A stretch of DNA of 64,000 nt from Manduca sexta (GCF_014839805.1 NC_051136.1:62001-126000); one strand, 5' to 3'. Shown: positions 9,591 to 20,615, counted from the stretch's first letter. Notes: generated from the letters alone by a model not told the origin. Numbers and translations: made by a program.

Positions 9591-12500
9591 AAAATTCAAT
9601 GTTTAATTTTATGAAATCGCCTCGTTCTGATTCGATTCTCCGGTGAGGCACAAAATATTGATGTAAGTTATTTGAAAAAAATCACTAAGATACCTGACAT
9701 TCGTACTTTTTACTCAAAATGGCAATAGGCTTGTCTTTTATCACACAATGGGGATTGGGAATATTATAACCTCGGAAATGTGTGAGAGCACAACTTGCGC
9801 GTAACTTTAACGGATGTGAATTTATCAAAATTTTTAATATCCGAATTCTCAACTTATAAAAAATATGTTTTAGCATTAATTTCACAACCCGAACACAGCC
9901 TTGCTTATCAATATTTTTTAATAAATGTATTGCCCGCTATTAGGTATTATATTATTAAAAACAGGGATCACTTTTGTCACTTACGTCGTGAGCTTACGTC
10001 AAACAATTGGAGTTAAGCACTGATCAAAATAGTTTATTGGTAAAACCCACATAGGTATACCCAAGGAAAACGTTGTTTTCCGTGGGTTGAAACATTTCCA
10101 TGGCAAGGTAGGTAAAACCCAGAAATAATGATATGAATATTGCATAAATAAAACTACCTTAATCCTTACCTCGTTGTACATACGTCGTGATGTGTTGAAC
10201 GAGGCAAAGAATTTATGAATATACCAATTTAATAGACTACACATTTAAATGCATATTTTCTGAATAAAGTATTTTACGTAATACTTAAAGAAGTAGCAGT
10301 TTTTAATTACGTTATTAGAGCTCTACTTTTTAATTTTCCTTCTAACTCTAAATGTCTGTAGTTATAAACGTTAAAACAATTATAATTATTGGCATATAAA
10401 ATATTAATTTTACTATTAACAATTAAAAGGTGGCACTTTGGCACCTAATCATTACGGATACAATCACAACATGAAATTCACATAACTGTGTCCGTATTAT
10501 GTGTGGAGACAATTGAAGTAATTGCTACCCATGAGACACGTTATTTAAAATAAATATGGGCAGCGTCTTATTCAGGATACATGTACCTACATAATGTTTA
10601 CCTGTTTGTATTATGTAATCATAGTTAAGGTGCGATTTCGTCGACACTGACCGCAACAGTCGCAGTTATATATCGAAATCGGTCTAATATAAATTAATAC
10701 TGTAGTCATCTGTCGCTTCCGTCTACTGCGTTACGCGAAATCACACCTTTACACCTTCTCCACGCCTACTCCACGTACAACCCAGAAAAAAACCAAATTC
10801 ACATTGTATATATTACTTACCAAACACTTCACATACCTACAGATTGTAATGTGTAGCAATTGCTTTTTTCTGCAGATTTACTTGTGATAGACACGGTTCG
10901 TGGTTCATAGTCTTTTGATAGCGTATTAACCTCTGATTTTAAGTCATGGAGCAATGAAAAATTAATTTACCTTTGGTCATTGTTAGAAATGTAAACCTAT
11001 AGGTAAAATAACATACAAATGAATAACTTTTTTCTCTCATAGGTCGCGCACTAAATCCGGCCCTGACTTCCATGACAATGGTTGGGAAAACCAAGAACCC
11101 GATATTAGTGCGAATCATGACTGATATTTCATATGTTGTTTCATCATTGTCTGTGTTTAATTACATGCTTCGCACGGAGCCGAAGTTAAATGGTAATGCT
11201 CCATAAATTTTTGGTACACATGTTTGCCCAGGCGCCCCTTTATAGATTTTCACTCCGAGATAAAAAAATAATAGGCACAAGGCTTATTGCGACTTCTTAT
11301 TAGGCTACTAATGAACAAATTTTCAGAATAGCTTGACTAATTAAAAGCCACATTTAAAAACAAGCGTTTTAAAAGGTTATGTAGTACATAAGTTTTCTAA
11401 TGGGTATGTATGTCTCATGAAGTTAATGAATAATTTAATCGCGGTTTACCTCATCAGTTTCATAATATTTTAATAGAATTCTACCTATTGTCTGGAAAGT
11501 AGCGGATGATTCAACTGCGAAGTTTACTTTCATATTTTATTATTACATTAGCGTTTGCTCATAGACCCATCTGCGGGAAAATCTTTTCCGAAATAAAATT
11601 TCCACTGTGCCTTTATTTTACTTGCGGGATAAAAAATAAATAGCATATCAGGTAATCCAGGACATACCTAATGTATGTAGTTACACCTAATTATAAGTTC
11701 AGTGGCTTGTAAGAAACATTCAAACAAAATATTATACAAAAATCGTTTTTATATTATCAAGTCGATATGAAGAATGAGAAAAGTATTAATTGTAGGTAAA
11801 TTCGAGAGCACATGTGCCACCCCCTCTCCCGCTTTAACAATAACATAGACCAGAGGGTAATTAAGCGTAAAGAAAATTAGGAAAGGAATTGGTGAATTCA
11901 TTCTAGTTTCGACGTACGGGAATGATCGATCAAGCAAGTCAAGTCAAAGACTTAGGACTTTGGTTGCTTTACATTTGGTAACTTTTAGAATCTCGGGGAG
12001 GGGGGCAGCTGTCCCTCCCTGCCCCCTTGGCGACGCCCTTGTGTTCCCAAATAAATGGCAATATAATTAGAAGGTGAGTACGATTTATTAGCTGGCTAAT
12101 ACGATAACTGTTAAATAATATTTTTTTGAAGCATCACTTCGCTGGGTTTCTAATAGGAACAGGTGTATATGAAACGATCTATAGCGTATATTTCTCATTT
12201 GTGACCAACGCTACGTAAACGTAAGGAGTTTTTGTTGAATTTGTGTTATGATTTGATTTGAAATGTTTTGAATAAGTTATTTAGTATATTTTCATAAAAA
12301 TAGATTACTTTTAAAACCTAATGCCGTGTGTGTATTTTTGGAAAAGCTAAAATATTCACAAGGTCTGTGGGATACATTAAATGGCACTTTTATACATTTT
12401 TAATGTATGTACTATACTGTGTTAATTTCGATTATGCCGTATATACCCACAAGCACTTCTTGCAACAATCTTATTAATACAAGAGCGAGAAAGAAAGAGA

Positions 12501-13383
12501 GGAAAATCTGGGATTTTGGAAACTCCTGAAACCATTCGTTAAAACTTTCATTATTGTTACCCTACTTTTTAGATTGCGTCAATTATAACGTTGATTATGG
12601 CTAATCAATGTTTATAATTTACTAAATAAGTATTTTGATGATCTGTCCTAAACTGCACTAGTAATGTCCTAAGCTACCCCTAGAAGGGACAGAATAGAAC
12701 ATAGGTAACAAAAATATATTTGCTCGATAAATATATTAATTTCATATTTTTTCTTAAACTTTTTTGTATTTACTTACACATAAAACATGTTTAAGAGTGA
12801 TTTTTTTTGTGATACTAAAGTGTCCAATTGAACACCTTCTCCCTTACCTGTGTTATTTAGTGGGAATTGCACATAAGCTTAAATAATTTTTAAAATTACA
12901 TTGAAAATATTAAGTGGCTAATGCATATTTCACGGCTGAATTCGCCATACCCAATATCAATCATAAAAAAACAAATTGATAATAATAATAAAATATTATT
13001 AAATGATTATATCTGCACATATGCAAGTATATAGATGTACTGATAATAATATTAATATAAGTTTGTGAGTTTATGAGGCCGTATAGAAGGAAAAATAAAA
13101 AAACTGCTTCTGGGGCGCCACTTTTGATTTCTGATTTGAATGTTATCATTGTCAGTACAAAAAATATGTTCCATATTTTACCACAGAATGATGAGGTTTT
13201 TTATTTTCCTGGTCAAACTATACTCAACTCAACATTTAAAAAGTAGATCTTAATATCTAGAGCGTCGAAACCTCTGGAGTTAAAACACATAAACAATATA
13301 TATTTTATTTTAGTTTAATTATCTACAAAATTTTAAATCAATAATAGTTTTTCATCATGCGGAACAGCGAGTAAAAGCTAGGC
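9591..13383. other. Spacer between genes A and B
   Basis: No supported gene. Up to 11544 it is also present in contig 1 and contig 4. At about 11990-12055 there is a GC-rich patch (gggcagctgtccctccctgc then cccttggcgacgccc) that looks like a transposon end. From about 12050 onward the DNA resembles 15930-17180 upstream of gene C, including a GA-rich tract (gagcgagaaagaaagagagg) near 12485, so B and C were duplicated together with well over 1 kb of 5' flank. Confidence 0.55.
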
Positions 13384-13409
13384 TATAAATATATTCAAAA
13401 CTATAAATA
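13384..13409 (+). promoter_or_regulatory. Twin TATA boxes of gene B
   Basis: TATAAATA occurs twice, at 13384-13391 and 13402-13409, 70 and 52 bp before the ATG. The same pair at the same spacing stands before gene C. Confidence 0.65.
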
Positions 13410-13453
13410 CTGACACGTTTATTTCAAAACGCAAATGCCTTTGAATCAGAGAA

Positions 13454-13750
13454 ATGAAACGTTTGAATATTATTATCTGTGCCATCATTCTCATCGCTAT
13501 GATATTGGCAGTAGGAAAAAATCACGGAGTTGATGCCAGCCTCTCATCTGGAAGAAACTCTCAGGAAGCGAAATACCAACTGGGTAGTGGCATACCATCA
13601 AACATTGACGCATCTGCTAAAAATCCGGCGGCTGATGGTTCAGGACCCTCAAAAAATGAATATTCTTCAGACGCTCCCACTTTTAGTAACTACCAGTGCC
13701 CTACTGGTAAAATTAGGGTCGGAAATATATGTGTCGAAATCGATAAATGA
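13454..13750 (+). CDS. ENF-like secreted peptide precursor B (98 aa)
   Basis: Small predicted secreted protein of the same family as its neighbours. Residues 1-28 form a signal peptide (Lys/Arg start, hydrophobic IIICAIILIAMILAVG, then VDA before SLSSG). The middle is a polar linker. Residues 82-98 are the cysteine core C-P-T-G-K-I-R-V-G-N-I-C-VEIDK, with Cys82 and Cys93. In contrast to A, D and E there is no Lys-Arg or Arg site and no NF element before the core (TFSNYQ instead), so a short peptide may not be released by the usual cleavage. The start is fixed by the TATA boxes and by alignment with gene C. Single exon; poly(A) signal at 13878. Relative to C it has an extra stretch (KNEYSSDAPTFSNY) before the core. 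Function inferred from the family only. Confidence 0.78.
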   Translation: MKRLNIIICAIILIAMILAVGKNHGVDASLSSGRNSQEAKYQLGSGIPSNIDASAKNPAADGSGPSKNEYSSDAPTFSNYQCPTGKIRVGNICVEIDK

Positions 13751-13877
13751 TTGTTCAAAACTCAAGATTATGTTCGTTGTAATTATTCAGCACAATAATA
13801 AAGAAGAAGTTCAGAAGAAGCTGCCGGCAACCCTTTCTTTATTTACTGTCCTGGTACAACCCTTTCAAATCGAAATT

Positions 13878-13888
13878 AATAAAATAAA
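13878..13888 (+). terminator. Poly(A) signal of gene B
   Basis: Overlapping AATAAAATAAA about 130 bp after the stop, within a tail (ggcaaccctttctttattta) that is also shared by C, D1 and D2. Confidence 0.6.
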
Positions 13889-13889
13889 G

Positions 13890-15289
13890 TTTTTTTTATC
13901 ATTTATTTTGTATCGATCATTGTAATTACCAATAATTTGATTATTTTTACACAAATATATGATCCTTCGAACTGGATTGAGCATTAAGCACTGAATATTC
14001 AATAAAAAAATACTTAGGAGGGAGACTTTCTCCTTCATTTATGTATGTAATTTGTGAATCAGGTAAAGTTTTCTAATTCTATTGGCTATCAGCATCAATA
14101 TTGTTAGCAACAAACTTGACCAGGATTTGAAGCCCTAGAAGTATACATAATCACGTAGCCGTGCTAAATAAACAGTTGCTTAAGTATAACGAAGTCTCTT
14201 TTGCAATATAATATGAAAACTGATGCGATCCCTGGATAGGAGAAAGCTTTTAATATATTAAAGTAGACTATATAGGGTCAATTTTTGAAAGGGGAAAGCA
14301 GGAGTAGCTACCTTAACCGCTATAGCTACAAAAAAGCTATCTTAGGAGGTTGTCTATTACCTTTTTAAGTCATTACCTACAATCTGCATTTACCAATTTA
14401 AAAAAAAGTCGGCAAGAAAATTGGAGATTTATGCAATAACTTTTTTGATGCCAGTCGATCTTGTTGCATATAAGGATTAAAATAATCTATGCGACCTTTA
14501 CAAGTTTAAAAACTTTTAAGATCGATAATTCCAAAAAATCTTTCTTCGTACATTTTGTAAGGAAACGATCTTCAATACGCTTTTAAACATAACAAAACTG
14601 TATATTCAAGGTTTCTAAATGTATAAAACAAATAGAAATGTATTCAGAGCCTTAAAATTTTACAAATATCAATTATCGGGTTTTTCACAAATTTTGCTTT
14701 TGTATCGGCGGTAAGTAGCTTAGCGTCCATGGAAAATTTCACACTCAATAAATGTTTTTTGCATTTCTCAGTTCTTTAATACATTTGTAATGATATTTGT
14801 ACATTAATCGGCCTTAAACTAAACATACGCCTACATGAACGTTATTATATAATAATGCAAAAAGAGAATTAAATATGCCATTAGAATTTTCATTCTGAAG
14901 ACTAAAAATCGTTCCATCTGGGACAATTTCAATTTTCAAATACTTAATACGCTTGAAAAACAAAAAATCGTTTTTATAATATTATTAGTATCAAGTAAGA
15001 TGATTCGCGTATCTAGAATAGTCTTCGAATCCTATTGGGCAGCACCCGGCAGGATGTTTTTAATTTGCTGAGAATTGAAACCCTACTTGTTGACTAAATA
15101 TGAAAGAATATAAAACTCGACACACGAGGCTGTTCCACAGCTTCTGAGTAAATAAATTCTATTACACATTGTAACGTTACCAATTATACTAATATATATA
15201 CTCTGTCAACGTTACTATTGTCTTTCTAAATAGTCTGTGGTTATAATGTGAATGATTAACGCCCTCGCAATTAGAACTACCAATGAGCA
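13890..15289. other. Spacer downstream of gene B, with a contig-specific block
   Basis: No gene seen. The first 500 bp resembles the DNA after gene C (17960-18390). From about 14952 to 15286 there is a block of roughly 335 bp that contig 4 lacks. There, aaatacttaatac is followed after a 10-base filler by catcatcattgcaatgaat. Confidence 0.6.
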
Positions 15290-15930
15290 TCATCATTGCA
15301 ATGAATTGTCATTGCACTGATGTATGTACGTCCGAATGGCGCCTGCATAAATAGGCGTGCAACGCGACCCGCAGCCTTTTTGAGCCATTATCTTTGGCCG
15401 TGGCACTACATATTCATACACGTCGTTGTTCCCGCTAGGCTTCTCCACGGTGCTACCACGTGTGCTGGTACGGTGCACTATCACGGACAGCAGACGGACG
15501 GGAGAGCTGCCTCCCGACCACGTGCAGCTGCGCACCACCATCGTCGGGTGTGCTGACCCCGACCGACTGCCGGCGAGCTGTCGCCGGAGCCGACCACGTG
15601 CACACCACCAACGTCGCGGGAGCTGACCCCGACCACGTGCACACCCTGCTCACCTACGTGGCCTTCCAACTGCCCGGCGAGCTGCCGCCGGAGCCAGCCA
15701 CGTGCAACATCTACGTGCCGTTCGCCTGGATCGGAGTTCCCCAGGCCAGTGACTCGTGTTGCATAACACCAGCAACCAGTACCGAGTGTAACGCGGAGGT
15801 GTAAAAATAAAGCTCGTACCACGTAATTACCCTGAGTTTTCAATTGTCTCCCTTCTATCTGCGGGCAGGCCCTCAACCGCCGAAACATCATTTTATAACC
15901 CCACACAATACACACTCTAATCTATGCTCC
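15290..15930 (+). other. GC-rich, coding-like island of unknown origin
   Basis: This piece is far richer in G, C and CpG than its surroundings and contains imperfect repeats of gagctgcc(g/t)cc...gaccacgtgca. One frame reads from a non-ATG codon near 15426 (LPRVLVRCTITDSRRTGELP) and another reads to a stop near 15803 (TYVAFQLPGELPPEP, then CNIYVPFAW and SDSCC). Joining them needs frameshifts, and the contig 4 copy has a +2 and a -2 indel inside the same span. It is followed by aataaa at 15806. I do not recognise the protein. It could be a decayed retrocopy or gene fragment inserted between B and C. Confidence 0.45.
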
Positions 15931-17180
15931 CAAATAAATGGCAAATTTTTTGAAGCATCTCTCAGCTTGGTTTCGCTTAGGAACAGGTGTATATGAAACG
16001 ATCTAAAGGGTATTTTTGTCATTTTGTGACCAAGGCTACGTAAAAGTAACCAATTTTTATTGAAATTGTGTTATGATTTGATTTTAAATGTTTGAATAAG
16101 GTAAGTATATTTTCATAAAAATGAATTGCTTTTAAAACCTTATGCCATGTATATATTTTTGGGAAACCTAAAATGTGCACAAGGTCTGTGGGGTAGATTA
16201 TAACGTAAAAGTGGCACTTTTATAAATTTTTAATGTATGAACTACTGTGTTAGTTTCGATTATGCCGTACAATCATACAAGCACTTCCTGGGACAATCTT
16301 AAAATACAAGAGCGAGAAAGAAAGAGAGGAAAACTTGGGATTTTGACGGAAACTCCCGAAACCATTCGTTTCTACTTTTAGATTACGTCAATTATAATGT
16401 TGATTATGGCTAATCAATGTTCACAATTTACTAAATAGGTATTTTGATGATCTGTTCTACACTGCACTAGTAATATCCTAAGCTATCCCTAGAAAAGGCA
16501 GAATAGAACAAAGGTGTAGTAAAATTATTAACTTCATTTTTTTTCTTAAACACGATACATTACTCTAGCTTTTCATGTATTTAGGTACCTACATATAAAA
16601 CACGTTAAAACTGAAAAAAAAATGTGCACCTTAATCCCTTACCTATGTCATTTTGTGGAAATTGCACATAACCTTAGATAATATTTAAAATTACATTGAA
16701 ATTATTAAGTGACTAATGCATTTTTCACGGCTGAATTCGCTATACAATATCAATCGTGAAAAAATAAATTGATAATAATAATAAAATATTAAGTGATTAT
16801 ATCTGCACATAGTAGGCAAGTATATAGACGTACTGATAATAATAATGATGTAAGTTTGTGAGTTCATGAGGCCGTACGGAAGGAAAAATAAAAAAACTGC
16901 TTTGGGGGCGCCACTTTTGATTTTTGGTATAAAGATATCCCTGTCAGTACAAAAATAAGTTCCATATTTTACCACAGAATGACGAGTTTTTTATTTTCCT
17001 GGTCAAACTATACTTACCTTCTTACTCAACATCTAAAAAGTAGATCTTGATATCTAGGGCGTCGAAACTTCTGAGGTTAAAACACATAAAAATATACATT
17101 TTATTTTAGTTTGATTACCTACTAAATTTTAAATAGGCAATAGTTTTTCATGATTGCAGATCAGCGAGTGAAAGCTAGGC
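15931..17180. repeat. 5' flank of gene C, paralogous to the 5' flank of gene B
   Basis: Closely similar to about 12045-13383, beginning with caaataaatggcaa in both, and sharing the GA-rich tract and the block near 16860-16930 (gaggccgtacggaaggaaaa, gggggcgccacttttgattt). Short frames on the minus strand here are also in the B flank but show only AT-driven residues (Ile/Tyr/Asn), so I do not call them genes. Confidence 0.65.
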
Positions 17181-17206
17181 TATAAATATATTCAAAACTA
17201 TAAATA
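17181..17206 (+). promoter_or_regulatory. Twin TATA boxes of gene C
   Basis: TATAAATA at 17181-17188 and 17199-17206, 70 and 52 bp before the ATG, exactly as in gene B. Confidence 0.65.
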
Positions 17207-17250
17207 CTAACACGTTTATTTCAAAACGTGAGTTCCTTTGAATCAGAGAA

Positions 17251-17508
17251 ATGAAACGTTGGACGATTTTTAACCTTGCCATCATTCTCATCGCTATGAC
17301 ACTGGCGGTGGGAAAAAATCAAGGAGTTGATGCCAGCCTCTCATCTGGAAGAAACTATCAGGACGCGAAATACCAACTGGGTAGTGACATACCATCAAAC
17401 ATTGACGCGTCTGCTAAAAATCCGGCGGCTGATGGTTCAGGACCCTCAGATCAGTGCCCAACTGGTAAAATTAGGGTCGGAGATATATGTGTCGAAATCG
17501 ATAAATGA
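17251..17508 (+). CDS. ENF-like secreted peptide precursor C (85 aa)
   Basis: Close paralogue of B: signal peptide (AIILIAMTLAVGKNQGVDA), the linker SLSSGRNYQDAKYQLGS, and a core C-P-T-G-K-I-R-V-G-D-I-C-VEIDK with Cys69 and Cys80. Compared with B it lacks a stretch of about 13 residues before the core. It also lacks the basic site and the NF element, reading GSGPSDQC directly. It opens a tandem array whose repeats begin inside its cytokine core: from the core onward it is nearly identical to D1 and D2, while its 5' part is like B. Transcription is probably from the twin TATA boxes at 17181; poly(A) signal at 17919. Role inferred from the family. Confidence 0.78.
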   Translation: MKRWTIFNLAIILIAMTLAVGKNQGVDASLSSGRNYQDAKYQLGSDIPSNIDASAKNPAADGSGPSDQCPTGKIRVGDICVEIDK

Positions 17509-17548
17509 TTGTTCAAAACTCAAGATTATGTTCGTTGTAATTATTCAG

Positions 17549-17830
17549 CTACTTGACTATCTGGAAATAAAATTGGAAAACCTAAATGTTCCAGTCATCA
17601 TACTTAGTATCAAACCATTTAAAAAAGATAGCCTGAATGGCTGTAATGATGGTCAAAAATATCGCCAACATGAACTATTTCGCCTGCTATTTAAGAGGCT
17701 GCCGAGTGGTTCGTTTGAGACAGGTTTTCAAATGACAGTTTTGATCATCTCATTGTTTAGTCTCATTTTGTTTTATATCTGTAATTATAAATCGACATTG
17801 GAAAAATCTCCGATAAATAAACGGTGGCAG
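17549..17830 (+). other. 3'UTR block with a long open frame, absent from gene B
   Basis: Between the shared flanks ttattcag and ccacaat(a)...agaagaagttcag, genes C, D1 and D2 carry about 280-300 bp that gene B lacks. Here the frame stays open (LEIKLENLNVPVIILSIKPF onward) to a stop after RWQPQ but has no ATG. It contains a strongly hydrophobic segment (MTVLIISLFSLILFYIC). Most likely 3'UTR inserted once in an ancestor of C/D. Confidence 0.6.
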
Positions 17831-17918
17831 CCACAATAGAACAGAAGAAGTTCAGAAGAAGCTGCCGGCAACCCTTTCTTTATTTACTGTTCTGTGACAA
17901 CCCTTTCAAATCGAAATT

Positions 17919-17924
17919 AATAAA
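17919..17924 (+). terminator. Poly(A) signal of gene C
   Basis: AATAAA about 410 bp after the stop, in the same context as in B, D1 and D2. Confidence 0.6.
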
Positions 17925-18383
17925 ATAAAAGTTTATTTTATCGTTTATTTTGTGTCGATCATAGTAACTAAGTACCAATAATTTGATTATTTTTACACAA
18001 ATGTATGATCCTTCGAGCTGGATTGAGCACTAAGCACTGAATATTCGATAAAAAAGAAATACTTCAGAGGAAAACTTTATCTATGTAATTTGTGAATCAG
18101 GTAAAGGTTTCTAATTGTTAACAACAACAAACTTTCCGAGGATTTGAAGCCCTAGGAGTGTACATAGTCACGTAGCCAGTGATAAACATTTACTTAAGTA
18201 TAACGAAGTCTCTTCTGCAATATAATATGAACACGATTGCGACCCCTGGATAGGAGAAAGCTTTTAATATATTAAAGTAGACTATATAGGGCCAATTTTT
18301 GAGATGGGAAAGCAGGGGTAGCTTAACCTTAACCGCTGTAGCTACAAAAAAAACTATCTTAGGAAGCTGTCTATTACCTTTTT

Positions 18384-18720
18384 AGGGTTCCGTACCTCAA
18401 AAGGAAAAACGGAACCCTTATAGGATCACTTTGTTGTCCGTTCGTCTGTCTGTCCGTCTGTCAAGACCCTTTTTCTCAGGAACGCGTGGAGGTATTAAGC
18501 TGAAATTTATATCAAATACTCAGGTCTACTGTCGCTTGGAGCTGTGAAAAATCAAACTTCTAAGCCAACGCAATCAAAAGATACAGCTTATGCCGCAAAT
18601 TTTCGAAACTCGCAAGGGAATCAAAACAACTATAGGTTACTTCCCGTGAACTTAGAATCTTGAAATTTGATACGAAGCATATAAAAGAAGTCCATATAAA
18701 AGAAAAACTGCGAAAACTGT
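18384..18720 (+). repeat. Transposon remnant beginning agggttccgt (unit 1)
   Basis: Starts with agggttccgt and shows acggaaccct 28 bp later, a short perfect inverted repeat able to fold as a hairpin. It continues with a tctgtctgtccgtctgtc run and ttctcaggaacgcgtggag. A second related piece near 18781-19040 repeats the ctcatgaacgcgtagag block. It recurs at 21473 and 24550, and inverted at 32240-32720. A common lepidopteran repeat; class not assigned. Confidence 0.55.
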
Positions 18721-19360
18721 AAATTTTTAAAATTCATTATATAATAAAAATATTTTTAATTATAATTTTAAAGTTACTACCATTTTCCTCATGAACGCGT
18801 AGAGATATTAAATTAAAATTCATATGAAATACTCAGGTATATTTAAGCTGTAACAAAATCAAACTTCTATGTCAACGCAAACAAAAGACACAGCAATTTA
18901 AGCCGCATATTTTCAAACTAGTAACTAGTCGCAAGGGAATCTAAACCTACAGGGTACTTACCGTGAACTCAGAATCTTGAAATTTAGTACGAAGCAACGT
19001 CTTGTAGTACGGATAAAGGAAAAATTGCGAAAACAGTAAATTTTTAGTTACATCGCGGACGGTACGCTAGCGACCCACGGTTATCCGGTCTCAGGGCCTG
19101 GAAGGAAGAAAGGAGTGGATAGGGTGAAGGAAGACGAGAGGAAGGAGAAGGAGCCATCTCAGGATAGTTGGAAGGGAGACGGAGAGAAAATGTTCGCGAA
19201 CCCTTATAGGCCTCAATGTGTATTTAGCAACCATGAGGTAAACACAGTGAACTGTGTGCCTAGGGTCGCGGCAAATGTGCCTCCACGCATGGGCGTGCAT
19301 TTGGTGTAGAGACCGAACGCACAAGAATTACCTCGGGGGGCCTTGTTTGATTAGTTAGAA

Positions 19361-19707
19361 CAGAGGTTCCTAATCTTTTTTTTTTCATAGACCCCTTCCA
19401 CAATTTTGCCGGTTCCGTTGGTCCATTTTATTTTTAAGTTTCGCGGAGAAAGTGCATTACTACTACCGCCCAGCCATCGCAGGGGGTTATGTTGGGGTCA
19501 CCGTGCCTCTTACGAACCCTATCAATATTATCTGCCTACACTGATATGTGAAGGCAAGCCGTCATTTTAGTACTATACTAACAAACTAGATAAGTACATT
19601 TTTCGTGGACGAATTGTGGACCCCCATTTTTGGTCACGCCAACGTGGACTCTTGTCAAGTATCCCATGGATTCCTGGAGGTCACCTGGACCTCTTTGGGT
19701 AACAGTG
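19361..19707 (+). mobile_element. hAT-like MITE, 347 bp (unit 1)
   Basis: Begins cagaggttcctaatctttttt, the start typical of many hAT elements, and ends gggtaacagtg. The flanking octamers are agttagaa (19353-19360) and ggttagaa (19708-19715), 7 of 8 the same. The terminal repeats match only partly. Present at the same place in all three tandem units, so it was there before the array expanded. Confidence 0.5.
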
Positions 19708-20305
19708 GGTTAGAATATGGCATACATAATTTTTGGTTAATCATTTGTCTACACCGAAATCTAAATTACACTAAGTAGGAACTTTTGCAGGGACTTTTAA
19801 TAACCAATCCCATAAAACTGAACTATGAAGATCTATGAATAGGTACTGTAAGAAGTGCTTAGGTATTTTAAATAACATTAGTCGAAAAATTTTATGGGGT
19901 TGCCCTATGATGGCTTAGCCAATCTTTAAAATTAAATTATTAAATCCATGGCGAATATGCGCCAATACTTCGAGGCATGCTTATTTCATGCTTCGTCATA
20001 TCTAACATCGATTCCGAATGAAGCAAATGCGAAATAATAAGATAATACTCATATAATATTACACATCATAAGTATGTAAGTTTATAAGTTTGTTTACTCG
20101 CGGCATCACTCGGGATAATCTCTGGAACTACTAAACCATTCTAAATATTATTTAGCGAATACCTATATTGGTAGTTATATAACATCTACTATGATTCTTA
20201 CGAACCTATATTTCACTCGGCTTTGGTTATTTTTATAAAAAAAAAAAATCAATTTTTAGCACGTCGCCTAGGTAGTTAAAGCTAGTCAATAAAAATGTTT
20301 AAGCC
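19708..20305. other. Spacer upstream of D1
   Basis: AT-rich DNA with no gene; repeated at 22785-23380 and, up to about 26385, in front of gene E. Confidence 0.55.
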
Positions 20306-20313
20306 TATAAAAG
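20306..20313 (+). promoter_or_regulatory. TATA box of D1
   Basis: TATAAAAG, 54 bp before the ATG. D2 and E have the identical octamer at the identical distance. Confidence 0.65.
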
Positions 20314-20359
20314 TGAACACATTTTTATACCGATGTATAGGATTCTTTGAAAGAGAGCA

Positions 20360-20575
20360 ATGAAATATCTCAAGACTTTCAACCTTTACGTCATTCTCAT
20401 CGCTGTCTTCGCAATGGCAGTGGAAATATACGGAGTGGGTGCTGAAGAGCCCGCTAATCTTGGTTCGGGGCAGCGAATGAATTTCATTTCAAAAAGGGGC
20501 GACAATTTCAACGGAGACCAGTGCCCTCCTGGTAAAATTAGGGTCGGAGATAAATGTGTCGAAATCGATAAATGA
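20360..20575 (+). CDS. ENF-like cytokine precursor D1 (71 aa), chimeric
   Basis: Shortest of the family. Signal peptide at about residues 1-28 (MKYLKTFNLYVILIAVFAMA, then VEIYGVGA), a very short pro-region (EEPANLGSGQRMNFIS), Lys45-Arg46, and a predicted mature peptide 47-71: GDNFNGDQ then C-P-P-G-K-I-R-V-G-D-K-C-VEIDK, with Cys55 and Cys66. The layout matches the ENF family, where a 23-25 residue peptide with one disulfide is cut from the precursor C-terminus; the core has Cys-x10-Cys. Promoter, signal and pro-region match gene E, whereas core and 3'UTR match gene C almost base for base. It therefore looks like an E/C hybrid. The D2 protein is identical. Poly(A) signal at 21005. Confidence 0.82.
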   Translation: MKYLKTFNLYVILIAVFAMAVEIYGVGAEEPANLGSGQRMNFISKRGDNFNGDQCPPGKIRVGDKCVEIDK

Positions 20576-20615
20576 TTGTTCAAAACTCAAGATTATGTTC
20601 GTTGTAATTATTCAG

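Larger units (their letters stand above)
5818..17817. repeat. Segment duplicated inverted at 48141-59787 (genes A, B, C)
   Basis: The first bases here (acattcaactgtattgg) are the complement of 59787 downwards, and 17817 matches the first base after the gap at 48141. The 12.0 kb here faces 11.65 kb there; most of the difference is a block of about 335 bp (14952-15286) missing from contig 4. Both copies hold A, B and C in the same relative order. The match runs off each contig at a gap edge, the pattern of a dovetail overlap between contig ends. Confidence 0.9.

Noticed and set aside
12961..13149. Minus-strand frame upstream of B, with a relative upstream of C (16691-16975)
   Set aside because: Shared only because B and C were duplicated with their flanks; Ile/Tyr/Asn/Phe-rich wording reflects AT-rich DNA, and the start is not conserved.
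19091..19324. Frames of 70-120 codons on both strands in the acggtacgct block of each tandem unit
   Set aside because: Repeat remnant; lengths vary between units through indels and stops, with no conserved start or domain.
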